Part shown: one piece after another, positions 53,873 to 63,798 of the stretch | How the letters are laid out: the number at the start of each line of letters is the position of its first letter | How positions within the stretch are numbered: the first letter of the stretch is position 1 | Assembly: GCF_002025205.1 (NCBI RefSeq) | Contig: NZ_CP019947.1 | Coordinates: forward strand, 317,501 to 381,500 | Reading direction: 5' to 3' | From: Pseudomonas sp. CC6-YY-74 | Lineage (GTDB): Bacteria > Pseudomonadota > Gammaproteobacteria > Pseudomonadales > Pseudomonadaceae | Length of the DNA: 64,000 bases | Position numbers and translations under genes: made by a program | Notes under the pieces: model-generated | What the model saw: only the letters and a program-made list of their open reading frames with translations | Told to the model about the DNA's origin: nothing | Database searches by the model: none

Positions 53873-55069
53873 TTACAGGCTCTTCACAAAGGCGCGGATG
53901 CGTTCGGCGGCTGCCACGCACTCGGCCAGCGGTGCGACCAGGGCCATGCGCACACGATTGGCGCCTGGGTTGATACCCTCGACACTGCGCGACAGGTAGG
54001 AACCGGGCACCACGGTGACGTGCTCGCGGGCGAACAGTTCACGGGTAAAGGTTTCGTCGTCAATCGGGGTTCTGGCCCACAGGTAGAAGCCGCCATCCGG
54101 GCGCTGCACATCGAGCACGCCATCGAGAATCGCCAGCACGGCATCGAACTTCTCGCGGTACAGTTCGCGGTTGGCCTTGACGTGCTGTTCGTCGTTCCAG
54201 GCGGCAATGCTGGCCAGTTGGGTTGGCACCGGCATGGCGCAGCCGTGGTAGGTACGGTACAGCAGGAAAGCTTTCAATATGTCGGCGTCGCCGGCGACGA
54301 AGCCCGAGCGCAGGCCTGGCAGGTTGGAGCGCTTGGACAGGCTGTGGAACACCACGCAGCGTTTGAAGTCGTTGCGACCCAGTTCGGCGCAGGCCGTCAG
54401 CAGGCCGGCGGGTGGGTTCAGCTCGTCGAAATACAGCTCGCTGTAGCACTCGTCGGCGGCGATGACGAAATCATACTCATCGGCCAACTGGATCAGCCGC
54501 TTAAGAGTGGTCAACGGAATCAGCGCGCCAGTCGGGTTACCGGGCGAGCAGAGGAAGAGGATCTGGCAGCGCTGCCACACTTCGGCCGGCACCGCATCGA
54601 AATCCGGGTTGAAGCCATGCTGTTCCAGGCACGCCAGGTAGTGCGGCTGGGCGCCGGCGAGCAGGGCCGCGCCTTCGTAGATCTGGTAGAACGGGTTGGG
54701 GCTGATCACCAGGCCCTCGACACCCCGTTGCACCACGGTCTGGGTAAAGGCGAACAGGGCTTCGCGCGTGCCGTTGACTGGCAGTACCTGGCGCGCCGGG
54801 TCGAGCATGCCGGCCGGCAGATTGAAGCGCCGGCTGCACCAGCCGGCGATCGCTTCACGCAGTTCGGCGATGCCCAGGGTGCTGGGGTAGACCGCCAGTT
54901 TCTCCAGGTTGGCGCTGAGCGCCTCGGCGACGAAAGCCGGCGAGCGATGCTTGGGCTCGCCGATCGACAGGGCGATGGCCGGCTTGTCGATCGGCGGCTG
55001 AGCACCGGCCAGCAAAGCGCGGAGCTTTTCGAAGGGATAAGGTTGCAGCTGGTTCAACGCGTCGTTCAT
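53873..55069 (-). CDS. dapC: N-succinyldiaminopimelate aminotransferase
   Basis: This 398-residue class I aminotransferase has the PLP lysine in VFHSLSKRSNLPGLRSGF, and AADECYSELYFDE, LFLCSPGNPTGALIP and the C-terminal NRVRMALV arginine in place. It is of the DapC type described in Gammaproteobacteria and acts between DapD and DapE in the succinylase branch. It is first in an operon with the YffB-like gene and perhaps dapD. The ATG lies about 50 bases downstream of glnD on the same strand. Confidence 0.94.
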   Translation of the reverse strand: MNDALNQLQPYPFEKLRALLAGAQPPIDKPAIALSIGEPKHRSPAFVAEALSANLEKLAVYPSTLGIAELREAIAGWCSRRFNLPAGMLDPARQVLPVNGTREALFAFTQTVVQRGVEGLVISPNPFYQIYEGAALLAGAQPHYLACLEQHGFNPDFDAVPAEVWQRCQILFLCSPGNPTGALIPLTTLKRLIQLADEYDFVIAADECYSELYFDELNPPAGLLTACAELGRNDFKRCVVFHSLSKRSNLPGLRSGFVAGDADILKAFLLYRTYHGCAMPVPTQLASIAAWNDEQHVKANRELYREKFDAVLAILDGVLDVQRPDGGFYLWARTPIDDETFTRELFAREHVTVVPGSYLSRSVEGINPGANRVRMALVAPLAECVAAAERIRAFVKSL

Positions 55070-55121
55070 GTTTCTTTCCTGGGTACTGCAAGCGACTACT
55101 GGTGGTCTGCGCTTGCCGTCA

Positions 55122-57824
55122 TCAAATAGTTATCCGGTTTGGCTCTGTGGTCTGCCCATTGGCGTCCGAGAGCTGCTCGATGATGGTTTCCTGCAGCCGG
55201 CGACACAGTTCGGGGTCGGACAGCGGCTGGTTGTTGGCGTCGGTGACGAAGAACACGTCTTCCACCCGCTCGCCAAGGGTGGCGATCTTGGCATTCTGCA
55301 GTGACAGGTCGAAGTCGAGAAAGATCCGCCCGACCCTGGCCAGCAGACCCGGTCGATCGGGGGCGGTCAATTCGAGGATGGTCACCGGGCGTTGCGCGTC
55401 GTTGTGGATGGTCACCCGTGGGGCGAAGGCGAAATGCTTGAGCTGGCGCGGTACCCGGCGCTGGATGATGTTCGGGTAATCATCGGGGTTCTTCAGCGCG
55501 TCGACCAGGCCTTGGCGGATCCGCTTGATCCGCGCAGGATTTTCGCCAATCGAGCCGCCCTCGGCCTCCAAGACGATATAGGTATCGAGGGTGAACTTGC
55601 TGGTCGAGGTGAGAATCCGCGCGTCATGGATGTTCAGGTTGAGCTGGGCCATGGCGGCCACGGTCACGGCGAAGAAGTCGTGCTGGTCGGCGGCATAGAT
55701 GAAGATCTGGGTGCCACCCTCGAATTCGCGTTGGGTGGTTTCCTTGATCAGCACCAGCGGATTGCTGTCGTTGGCGTGCTGTAGGATCGCCTCCGCATGC
55801 CAGGCCACGTCGCCGGCGGTGTGGCGCAGGAAGTAGTCATCGCCGAGCTGCGACCACAGCTGTTCGGCCTCGTCCGGGTCGGTGCCGCCGCGCACCAGAA
55901 TGTCCAGGGCGGCGCTCTGCGTCAGGCGAATCTGTTCTTCACGGTCCAGCGGGTTTTCCAGGCCGCGGTTGAGGGCGCGCTTGGTTTCGGTGTAGAGCTG
56001 GCGCAGCAGGCTGGCGCGCCAGGAGTTCCACAGGCTGGGGTTGGTGGCGTTGATGTCGGCCACGGTCAGCACATAGAGGTAGTCCAGGCGCGTCTGGTCG
56101 CCGACCAGGCGGGCGAAATCGTAGATCACCTGCGGGTCGGACAGGTCCTTGCGCTGGGCGGTGGACGACATTGTCAGGTGATTCTGCACCAGCCAGACGA
56201 TCAGTTTACGGTCCCAGTTGGGTAGCTGATGGCGCACGCAGAAGGTTTCGGCGTCCACCGCGCCCAGCGCGGAGTGGTCGCCGCCGCGGCCCTTGCCGAT
56301 GTCATGGTAAAGCCCGGCCAAGTAGATCAGTTCGGGCTTGGGCAGTTTGCCGATCAGCTTACTGGCCAGGGGGAATTTCTCGGCCAGCTCCGTCCACTTG
56401 AATTTACGCAGGTGCTTGATCAGGTTGAGGGTGTGCGCATCGACCGTATAGATGTGGAACAGGTCGTGCTGCATTTGTCCGATGATGTGGCCGAATTCGG
56501 GCAGGTAACGCCCGAGAATGCCGTAGCGGTTCATCCGCCGCAGGTTGCGGTGGATGCCCTGGGCGCTCTTGAACAACTCGATGAACAGGCTGGTATTGCG
56601 AATGTCGCTGCGGAAGTCGTCGTCGATCAGGTAGCGGTGATCGCGTAGCAGGCGAATTGTATCGGCACACACACCCTTGATCTCTGGGTGCTGGGCCATC
56701 AGCACGAAGATTTCCAGAATGGCAAAGGGCGTGCGTTTGAATACGTTGGGGTGGGTGACTTCGATATAGCAGTCGCGCAGCTGGAAGCGGCTGTTCAGCG
56801 GCTGCGCCTGGCCGCTTTGGCCGGCGCGGAGGATTTCCTCTTCGAAGTGCTGCTTGATCAGATCGCTCAGCTCGGCAATCCCCATCACTACGCGGTAGTA
56901 CTTCTGCATGAAGCGTTCGACTGCCAGCTTGGCATTGCCATCTTCATAGCCCAGCAGGCTGGCGATCTCGCGTTGGTAGTCGAACAGCAAGCGGTCTTCG
57001 GCGCGGCCGGCGAGCATGTGCAGGGCGTAGCGCACTTTCCACAGGAACTCCTGGCTGGACACCAGTAGGGAGTATTCGCTTTCCAGGAGAAAGCCCTGGC
57101 CGACCATGGCGTGCAAATTCAAGGTGCCGAAATGGCGGCGGGCGACCCAGAGGATGGTCTGGATGTCGCGCAGGCCGCCCGGCGAACCCTTCACGTTGGG
57201 TTCGAGGTTGTATTCGGTGTCGTTGTACTTGGCGTGGCGGGCGCGCTGTTCTTTGCGTTTGGCCAGGAAGAAGTGCTTGCTTGGCCACATCTGCGTGGTG
57301 CTGGTGACATCCTGCATGCGCTGGCGCAGGCGCTCGGGGCCGGCGATGGTGCGGCTTTCCATCAGGTTGGTGATCACCGTCAGGTCGGCACGGGCTTCAT
57401 CGGCGCATTCGTCGACCGAGCGCACGCTTTGCCCGACCTCCAGACCGATGTCCCAGAGCAGGGTGAGGAAGCGTTCGATCGGCTCGCGGAAGGTTTCGTG
57501 GTCGGCGCTGTCGAGCAGGATCAGCAGGTCGATATCCGAGTAGGGGTGCAGTTCGCCACGGCCATAGCCGCCGACCGCCAGCAGGGCGATGTCGGCGTCT
57601 TCGCTCCACTCCAGGCGATCCCAGGCTTCACGCAGGATCTGATCGGTAAACCAGGCGCGATCCTCGACCAGTCGACGGACCTCGCGACCCTTCTTGAAGC
57701 GTGCATCGAGCACCTCATGGGCGCGCCGGATGGCCTTCTTGAAGGCGCCGATGGGGCTGGCCTTGAGCGCCAGTTCTGCCTGGAATTGCCCGCGGTCGAA
57801 CAGCTTGGAGTCTACCTGCGGCAT
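55122..57824 (-). CDS. glnD: Bifunctional [protein-PII] uridylyltransferase / uridylyl-removing enzyme
   Basis: This glutamine sensor of 900 residues (the usual length) uridylylates or deuridylylates PII. The nucleotidyltransferase domain has [20 protein letters not shown] (about residues 75-95). A GlnD helical domain follows ([18 protein letters not shown]), then the HD domain ([15 protein letters not shown], with ELIYLA) and two C-terminal ACT domains ([20 protein letters not shown] and [20 protein letters not shown]). The ATG at 57824 follows AAGGAAG. It controls GlnB/GlnK and through them NtrBC, hence probably the sigma-54 promoter of nirBD in this window. Confidence 0.97.
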   Translation of the reverse strand: MPQVDSKLFDRGQFQAELALKASPIGAFKKAIRRAHEVLDARFKKGREVRRLVEDRAWFTDQILREAWDRLEWSEDADIALLAVGGYGRGELHPYSDIDLLILLDSADHETFREPIERFLTLLWDIGLEVGQSVRSVDECADEARADLTVITNLMESRTIAGPERLRQRMQDVTSTTQMWPSKHFFLAKRKEQRARHAKYNDTEYNLEPNVKGSPGGLRDIQTILWVARRHFGTLNLHAMVGQGFLLESEYSLLVSSQEFLWKVRYALHMLAGRAEDRLLFDYQREIASLLGYEDGNAKLAVERFMQKYYRVVMGIAELSDLIKQHFEEEILRAGQSGQAQPLNSRFQLRDCYIEVTHPNVFKRTPFAILEIFVLMAQHPEIKGVCADTIRLLRDHRYLIDDDFRSDIRNTSLFIELFKSAQGIHRNLRRMNRYGILGRYLPEFGHIIGQMQHDLFHIYTVDAHTLNLIKHLRKFKWTELAEKFPLASKLIGKLPKPELIYLAGLYHDIGKGRGGDHSALGAVDAETFCVRHQLPNWDRKLIVWLVQNHLTMSSTAQRKDLSDPQVIYDFARLVGDQTRLDYLYVLTVADINATNPSLWNSWRASLLRQLYTETKRALNRGLENPLDREEQIRLTQSAALDILVRGGTDPDEAEQLWSQLGDDYFLRHTAGDVAWHAEAILQHANDSNPLVLIKETTQREFEGGTQIFIYAADQHDFFAVTVAAMAQLNLNIHDARILTSTSKFTLDTYIVLEAEGGSIGENPARIKRIRQGLVDALKNPDDYPNIIQRRVPRQLKHFAFAPRVTIHNDAQRPVTILELTAPDRPGLLARVGRIFLDFDLSLQNAKIATLGERVEDVFFVTDANNQPLSDPELCRRLQETIIEQLSDANGQTTEPNRITI

Positions 57825-57856
57825 GCGACGATCTTCCTTTATGAGAGCGGCGATGA

Positions 57857-58639
57857 TTAGGCCGAGGTGCGGGAGATGGTGTCGTCGCTGCGCAGGGTGA
57901 AGATCTCGTAGCCATCGGCGGTGACCAGGATGGTGTGCTCCCACTGTGCCGAGAGCTTGCGATCCTTGGTGATCGCGGTCCAGCCATCGCCGAGCAGGCG
58001 AGTTTCCGCACGACCCTGGTTGATCATCGGCTCGATGGTGAAGGTCATGCCTTCTTTCAGTTCCATGCCGGTGCCAGCGCGGCCGTAGTGGAGTACCTGC
58101 GGCTCTTCGTGGAACACCGCGCCAATGCCGTGGCCGCAGTACTCGCGCACCACCGAGAAGCCATTCTTCTCCGCGTGCTTCTGGATCACTTCACCGATGT
58201 CGCCCAGGCGGGTGCCGGGACGCACCTGTTGAATGCCTTTATACATGCACTCCTGGGTGATCTTGGCCAGACGCTCGGCCCATTCCGGCACCTTGCCGAC
58301 CATGAACATCTTGCTGGTATCGCCGTGGTAGCCGTCCTTGATCACGGTGATGTCGATGTTCAGTACGTCGCCTTCTTTCAGCGGCTTCTCGTTGGGGATG
58401 CCGTGGCAGACCACGTGGTTGATCGAGGTGCAGATCGACTTGGGGAAGCCTTTGTAGTTGAGCGGCGCGGGGATGGCCTGCTGCACATTGACGATGTAGT
58501 CATGGCAGATGCGATCCAGTTCCTCGGTGGTGACTCCGGGTTTGACGTGCTCGCCGATCATTTCCAGTACGTCGGCAGCGAGGCGGCCGGCTACGCGCAT
58601 TTTTTCGATTTCAACGGGCGTCTTGATGGTGACGGTCAT
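57857..58639 (-). CDS. map: Methionine aminopeptidase, type I
   Basis: This 260-residue metalloprotease removes the initiator methionine. It shows [40 protein letters not shown] (two metal Asp), [19 protein letters not shown] (His), [12 protein letters not shown] (Glu) and [11 protein letters not shown] (Glu). All five metal ligands are there. It is divergent from rpsB, the conserved arrangement in Pseudomonas and enterics. It is 32 bases upstream of glnD on the same strand, so the two may be co-transcribed. Confidence 0.97.
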   Translation of the reverse strand: MTVTIKTPVEIEKMRVAGRLAADVLEMIGEHVKPGVTTEELDRICHDYIVNVQQAIPAPLNYKGFPKSICTSINHVVCHGIPNEKPLKEGDVLNIDITVIKDGYHGDTSKMFMVGKVPEWAERLAKITQECMYKGIQQVRPGTRLGDIGEVIQKHAEKNGFSVVREYCGHGIGAVFHEEPQVLHYGRAGTGMELKEGMTFTIEPMINQGRAETRLLGDGWTAITKDRKLSAQWEHTILVTADGYEIFTLRSDDTISRTSA

Positions 58640-58765
58640 ATGGGCTCTCGGGTGCAGACTGAAAAGAGGGTTATGTTAGCAGCTTCAAGCTGCAAGCCAT
58701 AAGCTGCGCGCGTGGCCGCTTTGTCTTTTGGCTTGATGGCTGTAGCTTGCGGCGATCTTTTATGG

Positions 58766-58771
58766 TATAAA
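58766..58771 (+). promoter_or_regulatory. rpsB: rpsB -10 element and leader
   Basis: TATAAA at 58766 (17 bases after a weak TAGCTT -35) precedes a leader of about 135 bases. The end of the leader carries GGGATGCGTGGAGGCCTAAC followed by CCGAC, which can fold just before the ribosome site AAGGAA. In E. coli S2 represses its own mRNA through a conserved leader; the same is likely here. Confidence 0.5.
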
Positions 58772-58912
58772 ACGCGCCGCTTTACGGGCCGTATGCCTGG
58801 GAGCTTTAATCCACACACGCATCGACACAATTTCCTGGGTGCCTTTCGCCACGTGCGACTGGTTGGAGATTGGGATGCGTGGAGGCCTAACCCGACTTAT
58901 CAAGGAACTACC

Positions 58913-59674
58913 ATGTCCCAAGTCAATATGCGCGATATGCTGAAGGCCGGTGTGCACTTCGGTCACCAGACCCGTTACTGGAACCCGAAAATGGGTAAGT
59001 ACATTTTCGGCGCGCGTAACAAGATCCACATCATCAACCTTGAAAAAACCCTGCCGATGTTCAACGACGCGCTGTCGTTCGTTGAGAAGCTGGCTTCGGG
59101 CAAAAACAAGATTCTGTTCGTCGGCACCAAGCGTTCCGCTGGCAAGATCGTTGCTCAAGAAGCAGCTCGTTGCGGTTCGCCGTACGTCGATCATCGCTGG
59201 TTGGGCGGCATGCTGACCAACTACAAAACTATCCGCGCCTCGATCAAGCGTCTGCGTGACCTGGAAGTTCAAGCCCAAGACGGCACTTTCACCAAGCTGA
59301 CCAAGAAAGAAGCTCTGATGCGCACCCGTGATCTGGAAAAACTGGATCGCAGCCTGGGTGGTATCAAGGACATGGGCGGTCTGCCGGACGCTCTGTTCGT
59401 GATCGACGTTGACCACGAGCGCATTGCTATCACCGAAGCCAACAAGCTGGGTATCCCGGTTATTGGCGTCGTCGATACCAACAGCAGCCCAGAAGGTGTT
59501 GATTACATCATTCCGGGTAACGATGACGCCATCCGCGCTATCCAGTTGTACATGGGCGCCATGGCTGATGCCGTAGTTCGCGGGCGCACTAACACCGGCG
59601 GCGGCAGCGACGATTTCGTCGAGCAAGCCCCGGCAGTCCCGGCAGCTCCTGCAGCCGAAGCGGTTCAGGGCTAA
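58913..59674 (+). CDS. rpsB: 30S ribosomal protein S2
   Basis: This 253-residue S2 protein ([69 protein letters not shown]) has the usual extent and an Ala/Pro-rich C-terminal tail. The ATG at 58913 follows AAGGAA; the open frame upstream (from 58712) is leader. It is the first gene of the rpsB-tsf-pyrH-frr block, with a long leader likely to be used for autoregulation. Confidence 0.98.
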   Translation: MSQVNMRDMLKAGVHFGHQTRYWNPKMGKYIFGARNKIHIINLEKTLPMFNDALSFVEKLASGKNKILFVGTKRSAGKIVAQEAARCGSPYVDHRWLGGMLTNYKTIRASIKRLRDLEVQAQDGTFTKLTKKEALMRTRDLEKLDRSLGGIKDMGGLPDALFVIDVDHERIAITEANKLGIPVIGVVDTNSSPEGVDYIIPGNDDAIRAIQLYMGAMADAVVRGRTNTGGGSDDFVEQAPAVPAAPAAEAVQG

Positions 59675-59706
59675 GCGGTACGCGCCAAGCGTTACTCGCT
59701 ACGCAG

Positions 59707-59728
59707 AAAGGGGCTAGGCCCCCTTTTT
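59707..59728 (+). terminator. Intercistronic terminator/attenuator between rpsB and tsf
   Basis: GGGGC-TAG-GCCCC followed by CTTTTT lies 33 bases after rpsB. A partial terminator here would let S2 be made in excess over EF-Ts, as known for the E. coli operon. Confidence 0.75.
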
Positions 59729-59849
59729 GCCACTTGGAAAACCATTGTCGGCCGATTGCTGTTGGTCGGGTTCGAGCAGTGTGTTTACAGAATTGATCGC
59801 CCGTTCAGGCGGGTGGAATGGTTAACAACCTATCCAAGAGGAATTTGAA

Positions 59850-60719
59850 ATGGCAGAGATTACTGCAGCATTAGTCAAAGAACTGCGTGAGCGCACTGGC
59901 GAAGGCATGATGGATTGCAAAAAGGCCTTGACCAAGGCTGGCGGCGACATCGAGAAAGCCATTGATGAGATGCGTGCTTCCGGCGCGATCAAGGCAGCCA
60001 AGAAAGCAGGCAACATCGCTGCCGAAGGTGCTATCGCAGTCAAGGTTGCTGACGACGGCAAATCGGCCGTGATCCTTGAAGTCAACTCGCAAACCGACTT
60101 CCTGGCTCTGCAGGACGACTTCAAGAATTTCGTCAACAGCAGCCTAGAAAAAGCCATCGCTGACAAGCTGACCGACGCTGCGCCGCTGATCGTCGCTCAG
60201 GAAACTGCGCGTGAAGCGCTGATAGCCAAAGTAGGCGAGAACGTCAATATTCGTCGCCTGGCCCGCGTTGAAGGCGACGTGGTCGGCGCTTACCTGCACG
60301 GTAACAAGATTGGTGTGGTTGTGGTTCTGAGCGGCGGTAACGCTGATCTGGCCAAGGACATCGCCATGCACGTGGCTGCCAGCAATCCGGAGTTCCTGCT
60401 GCCTACGGAAGTGTCCGCTGAAGCGATCGCGCGCGAAAAAGCCGTGTTCATGGGCCTCAACGAAGACAAGATCAAGGGCAAGCCGGCTGAAATCGTCGAG
60501 AAGATGATTGGCGGTCGTATCCAGAAGTTCCTCGCTGAAGCCAGTCTGGTTGAGCAAGCCTTCGTTAAAGACCCGGAAATCAAGGTCGGTGCTTTGGCCA
60601 AGAAAGGCGGCGCTGAAATCGTTTCCTTCACCCGCTTCCAGGTCGGCGAAGGCATCGAGAAGCCGGTAGACAACTTTGCTGAAGAAGTTGCTGCACAACT
60701 GGCTGCCAGCAAGCAGTAA
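59850..60719 (+). CDS. tsf: Translation elongation factor Ts
   Basis: This 289-residue EF-Ts is the nucleotide exchange factor of EF-Tu. It has an N-terminal UBA-like domain (ALVKELRERTGEGMMDCKKA), the core TDFLALQDDFKNFV motif (Asp/Phe that insert into EF-Tu), and RIQKFLAEASLVEQAFVKDP. AAGAGGA precedes the ATG. It lies downstream of the rpsB attenuator and has typical highly expressed codon use. Confidence 0.98.
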   Translation: MAEITAALVKELRERTGEGMMDCKKALTKAGGDIEKAIDEMRASGAIKAAKKAGNIAAEGAIAVKVADDGKSAVILEVNSQTDFLALQDDFKNFVNSSLEKAIADKLTDAAPLIVAQETAREALIAKVGENVNIRRLARVEGDVVGAYLHGNKIGVVVVLSGGNADLAKDIAMHVAASNPEFLLPTEVSAEAIAREKAVFMGLNEDKIKGKPAEIVEKMIGGRIQKFLAEASLVEQAFVKDPEIKVGALAKKGGAEIVSFTRFQVGEGIEKPVDNFAEEVAAQLAASKQ

Positions 60720-60742
60720 GACGCTTTATAGTTGTCGCCCCG

Positions 60743-60775
60743 AAGAGGCTGCCCGCATACGCGCGCGGCCTCTTT
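60743..60775 (+). terminator. Hairpin after tsf
   Basis: AAGAGGCTGCCCGC and GCGCGCGGCCTCTT can pair, followed by TTGTC. The tail is short, so it is a weak terminator before pyrH. Confidence 0.5.
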
Positions 60776-60914
60776 GTCAAATTGAGGGGCTGTCGGGCAG
60801 TTTGCTGCGCTGATGGTAGGCGTTGCACAAAGGACTCCGGGTGTTGTCAAAGCGCTCGATAAACCCGTGCCGCAAGGCGCGTAAAGAATTCAAACGCCGC
60901 AGGAGAGACTGGTA

Positions 60915-61657
60915 ATGGCTCAGCAGGTGAGTGGTCGTCAACCGCGCTATAAGCGCATTCTGCTCAAACTTAGCGGCGAGGCCCTGATGGGGGCGGAAGA
61001 TTTCGGCATCGATCCCAAGGTGCTCGATCGCATGGCTTTGGAAGTCGGCCAGTTGGTGGGGATCGGCGTGCAGGTCGGTCTGGTCATTGGCGGTGGCAAT
61101 CTATTTCGTGGGCGGCGCTCTCCGCGGCCGGCATGGATCGGGTGACCGGCGACCATATGGGTATGCTGGCGACCGTGATGAACGCCCTGGCCATGCGCGA
61201 TGCGCTGGAGCGTTCGAATATCCCGGCAATCGTGATGTCGGCGATTTCCATGGTTGGGGTGACCGATCACTACGACCGGCGCAAGGCGTTGCGTCACCTG
61301 AAAACCGGTGAGGTGGTGATCTTTGCCGCTGGCACCGGCAATCCGTTCTTCACCACCGATTCGGCCGCCTGCCTGCGGGCCATCGAGACCGATGCCGACG
61401 TGGTGTTGAAGGCGACCAAGGTGGACGGTGTGTACACTGCCGATCCGTTCAAGGATCCGCATGCAGAGAAGTTTGATCACCTGACTTACGATGAAGTGCT
61501 GGATCGCAAGCTTGGCGTGATGGATCTGACGGCCATCTGCTTGTGCCGCGATCACAAGATGCCGTTGCGCGTCTTCAATATGAATAAACCCGGTGCCCTG
61601 CTGAATATCGTGCTGGGCGGTGCCGAAGGTACTCTGATCGAGGAAAGTGAAAAATGA
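60915..61657 (+). CDS. pyrH: UMP kinase, with a one-base frameshift in the given sequence
   Basis: This hexameric kinase makes UDP from UMP. The first part ([20 protein letters not shown], then [12 protein letters not shown]) stays in frame to 61112 and then hits a stop at 61145. The rest ([49 protein letters not shown]) reads in another frame to 61657. One extra G in the GGG run at 61110-61112 would restore [20 protein letters not shown], the expected 247-residue product. Because pyrH is essential and everything else is perfectly conserved, a missed base in the sequence is more likely than a mutation. The stop overlaps frr (ATGA). Confidence 0.97.
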
Positions 61658-62211
61658 TCAACGAGATCAAGAAAGATACCCAGGAACGTATGCAGAAGAG
61701 CCTGGATTCGCTGACCCATGCTTTCAGTCGTATTCGTACCGGCCAGGCTCATCCAAGCATTCTGGGTGGCGTGATGGTGTCTTATTACGGTTCCGACACC
61801 CCCTTGAATCAGGTCGCCAACGTGACCGTCAAGGATTCCCGCACCCTGCAGGTTGTCGCGTTCGAGCGCGGCATGCTGGCTGCTGTCGACAAGGCGATCC
61901 AGAGTTCCGGTCTGGGCTTCAATCCGACCAATCTGGGCGAGTTGCTGTTGATTTCCATGCCGGCGCTGACCGAAGAAACCCGCAAGGGCTTCACCAAGCA
62001 GGCGCGTGATGCCGCGGAAGATGGCCGGATTGCCGTGCGCAATATCCGCCGTGATGCCTTGAGTCAGCTGAAGGATCTGGTCAAAGAGAAAGAGATCAGC
62101 GAAGACGAAGAGCGTCGTGCCGCCGATGATATCCAGAAGCTGACTGACAAGTTCGTGGCGGAAATCGAAGTGGCTGTGAAGCAGAAAGAAGCGGATCTGA
62201 TGGCCGTTTAG
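61654..62211 (+). CDS. frr: Ribosome recycling factor
   Basis: This 185-residue protein releases ribosomes after termination together with EF-G. Hallmarks are [62 protein letters not shown] ([12 protein letters not shown]) and the C-terminal [15 protein letters not shown]. The ATG overlaps the pyrH stop, so translation is coupled. The length is standard. Confidence 0.98.
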   Translation: MINEIKKDTQERMQKSLDSLTHAFSRIRTGQAHPSILGGVMVSYYGSDTPLNQVANVTVKDSRTLQVVAFERGMLAAVDKAIQSSGLGFNPTNLGELLLISMPALTEETRKGFTKQARDAAEDGRIAVRNIRRDALSQLKDLVKEKEISEDEERRAADDIQKLTDKFVAEIEVAVKQKEADLMAV

Positions 62212-62227
62212 CGGTCAGGAGATCCTT

Positions 62228-62983
62228 ATGCACAAGACCATAGGCGGCGCTAAAGCGGCCGTGCCACGTCATGTGGCGATCATCATGGACGGTAATAACC
62301 GCTGGGCGCGCAAGCGTCTGTTGCCGGGTATTGCCGGGCATAAGGCTGGCGTCGATGCGGTGCGCGCGGTCATTGAGGTGTGCGCCGAGACCGGGGTCGA
62401 GGTGTTGACCCTGTTCGCCTTCTCCAGCGAGAACTGGCAGCGTCCGGCCGACGAGGTCGGGGCGCTGATGGAGTTGTTCCTCGGCGCGCTGCGCCGCGAG
62501 GCGAAGAAGCTCGACGAGAACGGCATCAGTCTGCGCATCATTGGCGATCGCTCGCGCTTCCATCCGGAGTTGCAAGCCGCCATGCGTGAGGCTGAAGCCT
62601 TGACCTCCGGCGCCAAGCGTTTCGTCCTGCAGATTGCCGCCAACTATGGTGGGCAGTGGGATATTGCGCAGGCGGCGCAGCGGCTGGCTCGCGAGGTTCA
62701 GGGCGGGCACTTGCGGCCGGAAAATATTACCCCCGAGCTGTTGCAGAGCTGTCTGGCGACCGGCGATTTGCCCTTGCCCGATTTGTGCATCCGTACGGGT
62801 GGCGAGCATCGCATCAGTAATTTCCTGTTATGGCAGTTGGCCTACAGCGAGCTGTATTTCTCTGATCTGTTCTGGCCGGATTTCAAGCACGATGCCATGC
62901 GCAAGGCCTTGGCGGATTACGCCAAGCGCCAGCGGCGTTTTGGTCGATCCGCTGAACAGGTCGATGCCGAGGCGCGTGCCTGA
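62228..62983 (+). CDS. uppS: Undecaprenyl diphosphate synthase (cis-prenyltransferase)
   Basis: This 251-residue enzyme makes the C55 lipid carrier for peptidoglycan and O-antigen. It has PRHVAIIMDGNNRWARKR (catalytic Asp21), GHKAGVDAVR, TLFAFSSENWQRPADEV, LQIAANYGGQWDI and RTGGEHRISNFLLWQLAYSE with ELYFSDLFWPDF. All family blocks are present. It is 16 bases from frr and its TGA overlaps the cdsA ATG. Confidence 0.98.
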   Translation: MHKTIGGAKAAVPRHVAIIMDGNNRWARKRLLPGIAGHKAGVDAVRAVIEVCAETGVEVLTLFAFSSENWQRPADEVGALMELFLGALRREAKKLDENGISLRIIGDRSRFHPELQAAMREAEALTSGAKRFVLQIAANYGGQWDIAQAAQRLAREVQGGHLRPENITPELLQSCLATGDLPLPDLCIRTGGEHRISNFLLWQLAYSELYFSDLFWPDFKHDAMRKALADYAKRQRRFGRSAEQVDAEARA

Positions 62984-63798
62984 TGCTTAAACAACGGATC
63001 ATGACTGCGTTGGTGTTACTGCCCATCGCCCTGGGCGGGTTCTTTCTGCTCGATGGTGCGGCCTTTGCGCTGTTCATTGGCGCCGTGGTCAGTCTGGGTG
63101 CCTGGGAGTGGGCGCGCCTGGCGGGCCTGGCCGGACAGCCGCTGCGAGTGGCCTATGCCGCTGGGGTTGCTGCGCTGTTATTCGGACTCTATCAATTGCC
63201 GACATTGGCGCCCTGGCTGTTGCTGCTCGCTGTCGTCTGGTGGGCGCTGGCCACTGTGCTGGTGTTGAGCTATCCGGCCAGTAGCCGCTATTGGGCCGGG
63301 CTGCCGGGTCGGTTGTTGATCGGCTTGCTGATCCTGCTGCCGGCCTGGCAAGGCTTGGTGCTGTTCAAGCAGTGGCCACTGGCCAACGGTTTGATCCTGG
63401 CGGTGATGGTGCTGGTCTGGGGCGCGGATATTGGTGCCTATTTCACCGGCAAGGCCTTCGGCAAGCGCAAGCTGGCGCCGCGGGTCAGTCCGGGCAAAAG
63501 CTGGGAGGGCGTGATTGGCGGCCTGATCACCAGCCTGCTGATCACCCTGGCGGTGGGTCTCTACCGGGACTGGTTCGCCAGCGAGTTGTTCATGGCGCTG
63601 GCGGGTGCGGCGCTGGTGGTGTCGATTTCGGTGGTCGGCGATCTGACCGAAAGCATGTTCAAGCGTCAGGCTGGGCTCAAGGACAGCAGCAATCTGCTGC
63701 CGGGACATGGCGGGGTGCTCGATCGCATCGACAGCCTGACCGCCGCCATTCCAATGTTCGCCGCGCTGTTGTGGCTGGCTGGTTGGGGTGCCCTGTGA
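62983..63798 (+). CDS. cdsA: Phosphatidate cytidylyltransferase
   Basis: This 271-residue polytopic membrane enzyme forms CDP-diacylglycerol from phosphatidate and CTP. It has about seven or eight TM segments and the C-terminal signature [20 protein letters not shown] followed by [28 protein letters not shown] is the second conserved block. It overlaps uppS at its start and dxr at its end. With plsB in the same window, two steps of phospholipid synthesis are represented. Confidence 0.97.
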   Translation: MLKQRIMTALVLLPIALGGFFLLDGAAFALFIGAVVSLGAWEWARLAGLAGQPLRVAYAAGVAALLFGLYQLPTLAPWLLLLAVVWWALATVLVLSYPASSRYWAGLPGRLLIGLLILLPAWQGLVLFKQWPLANGLILAVMVLVWGADIGAYFTGKAFGKRKLAPRVSPGKSWEGVIGGLITSLLITLAVGLYRDWFASELFMALAGAALVVSISVVGDLTESMFKRQAGLKDSSNLLPGHGGVLDRIDSLTAAIPMFAALLWLAGWGAL

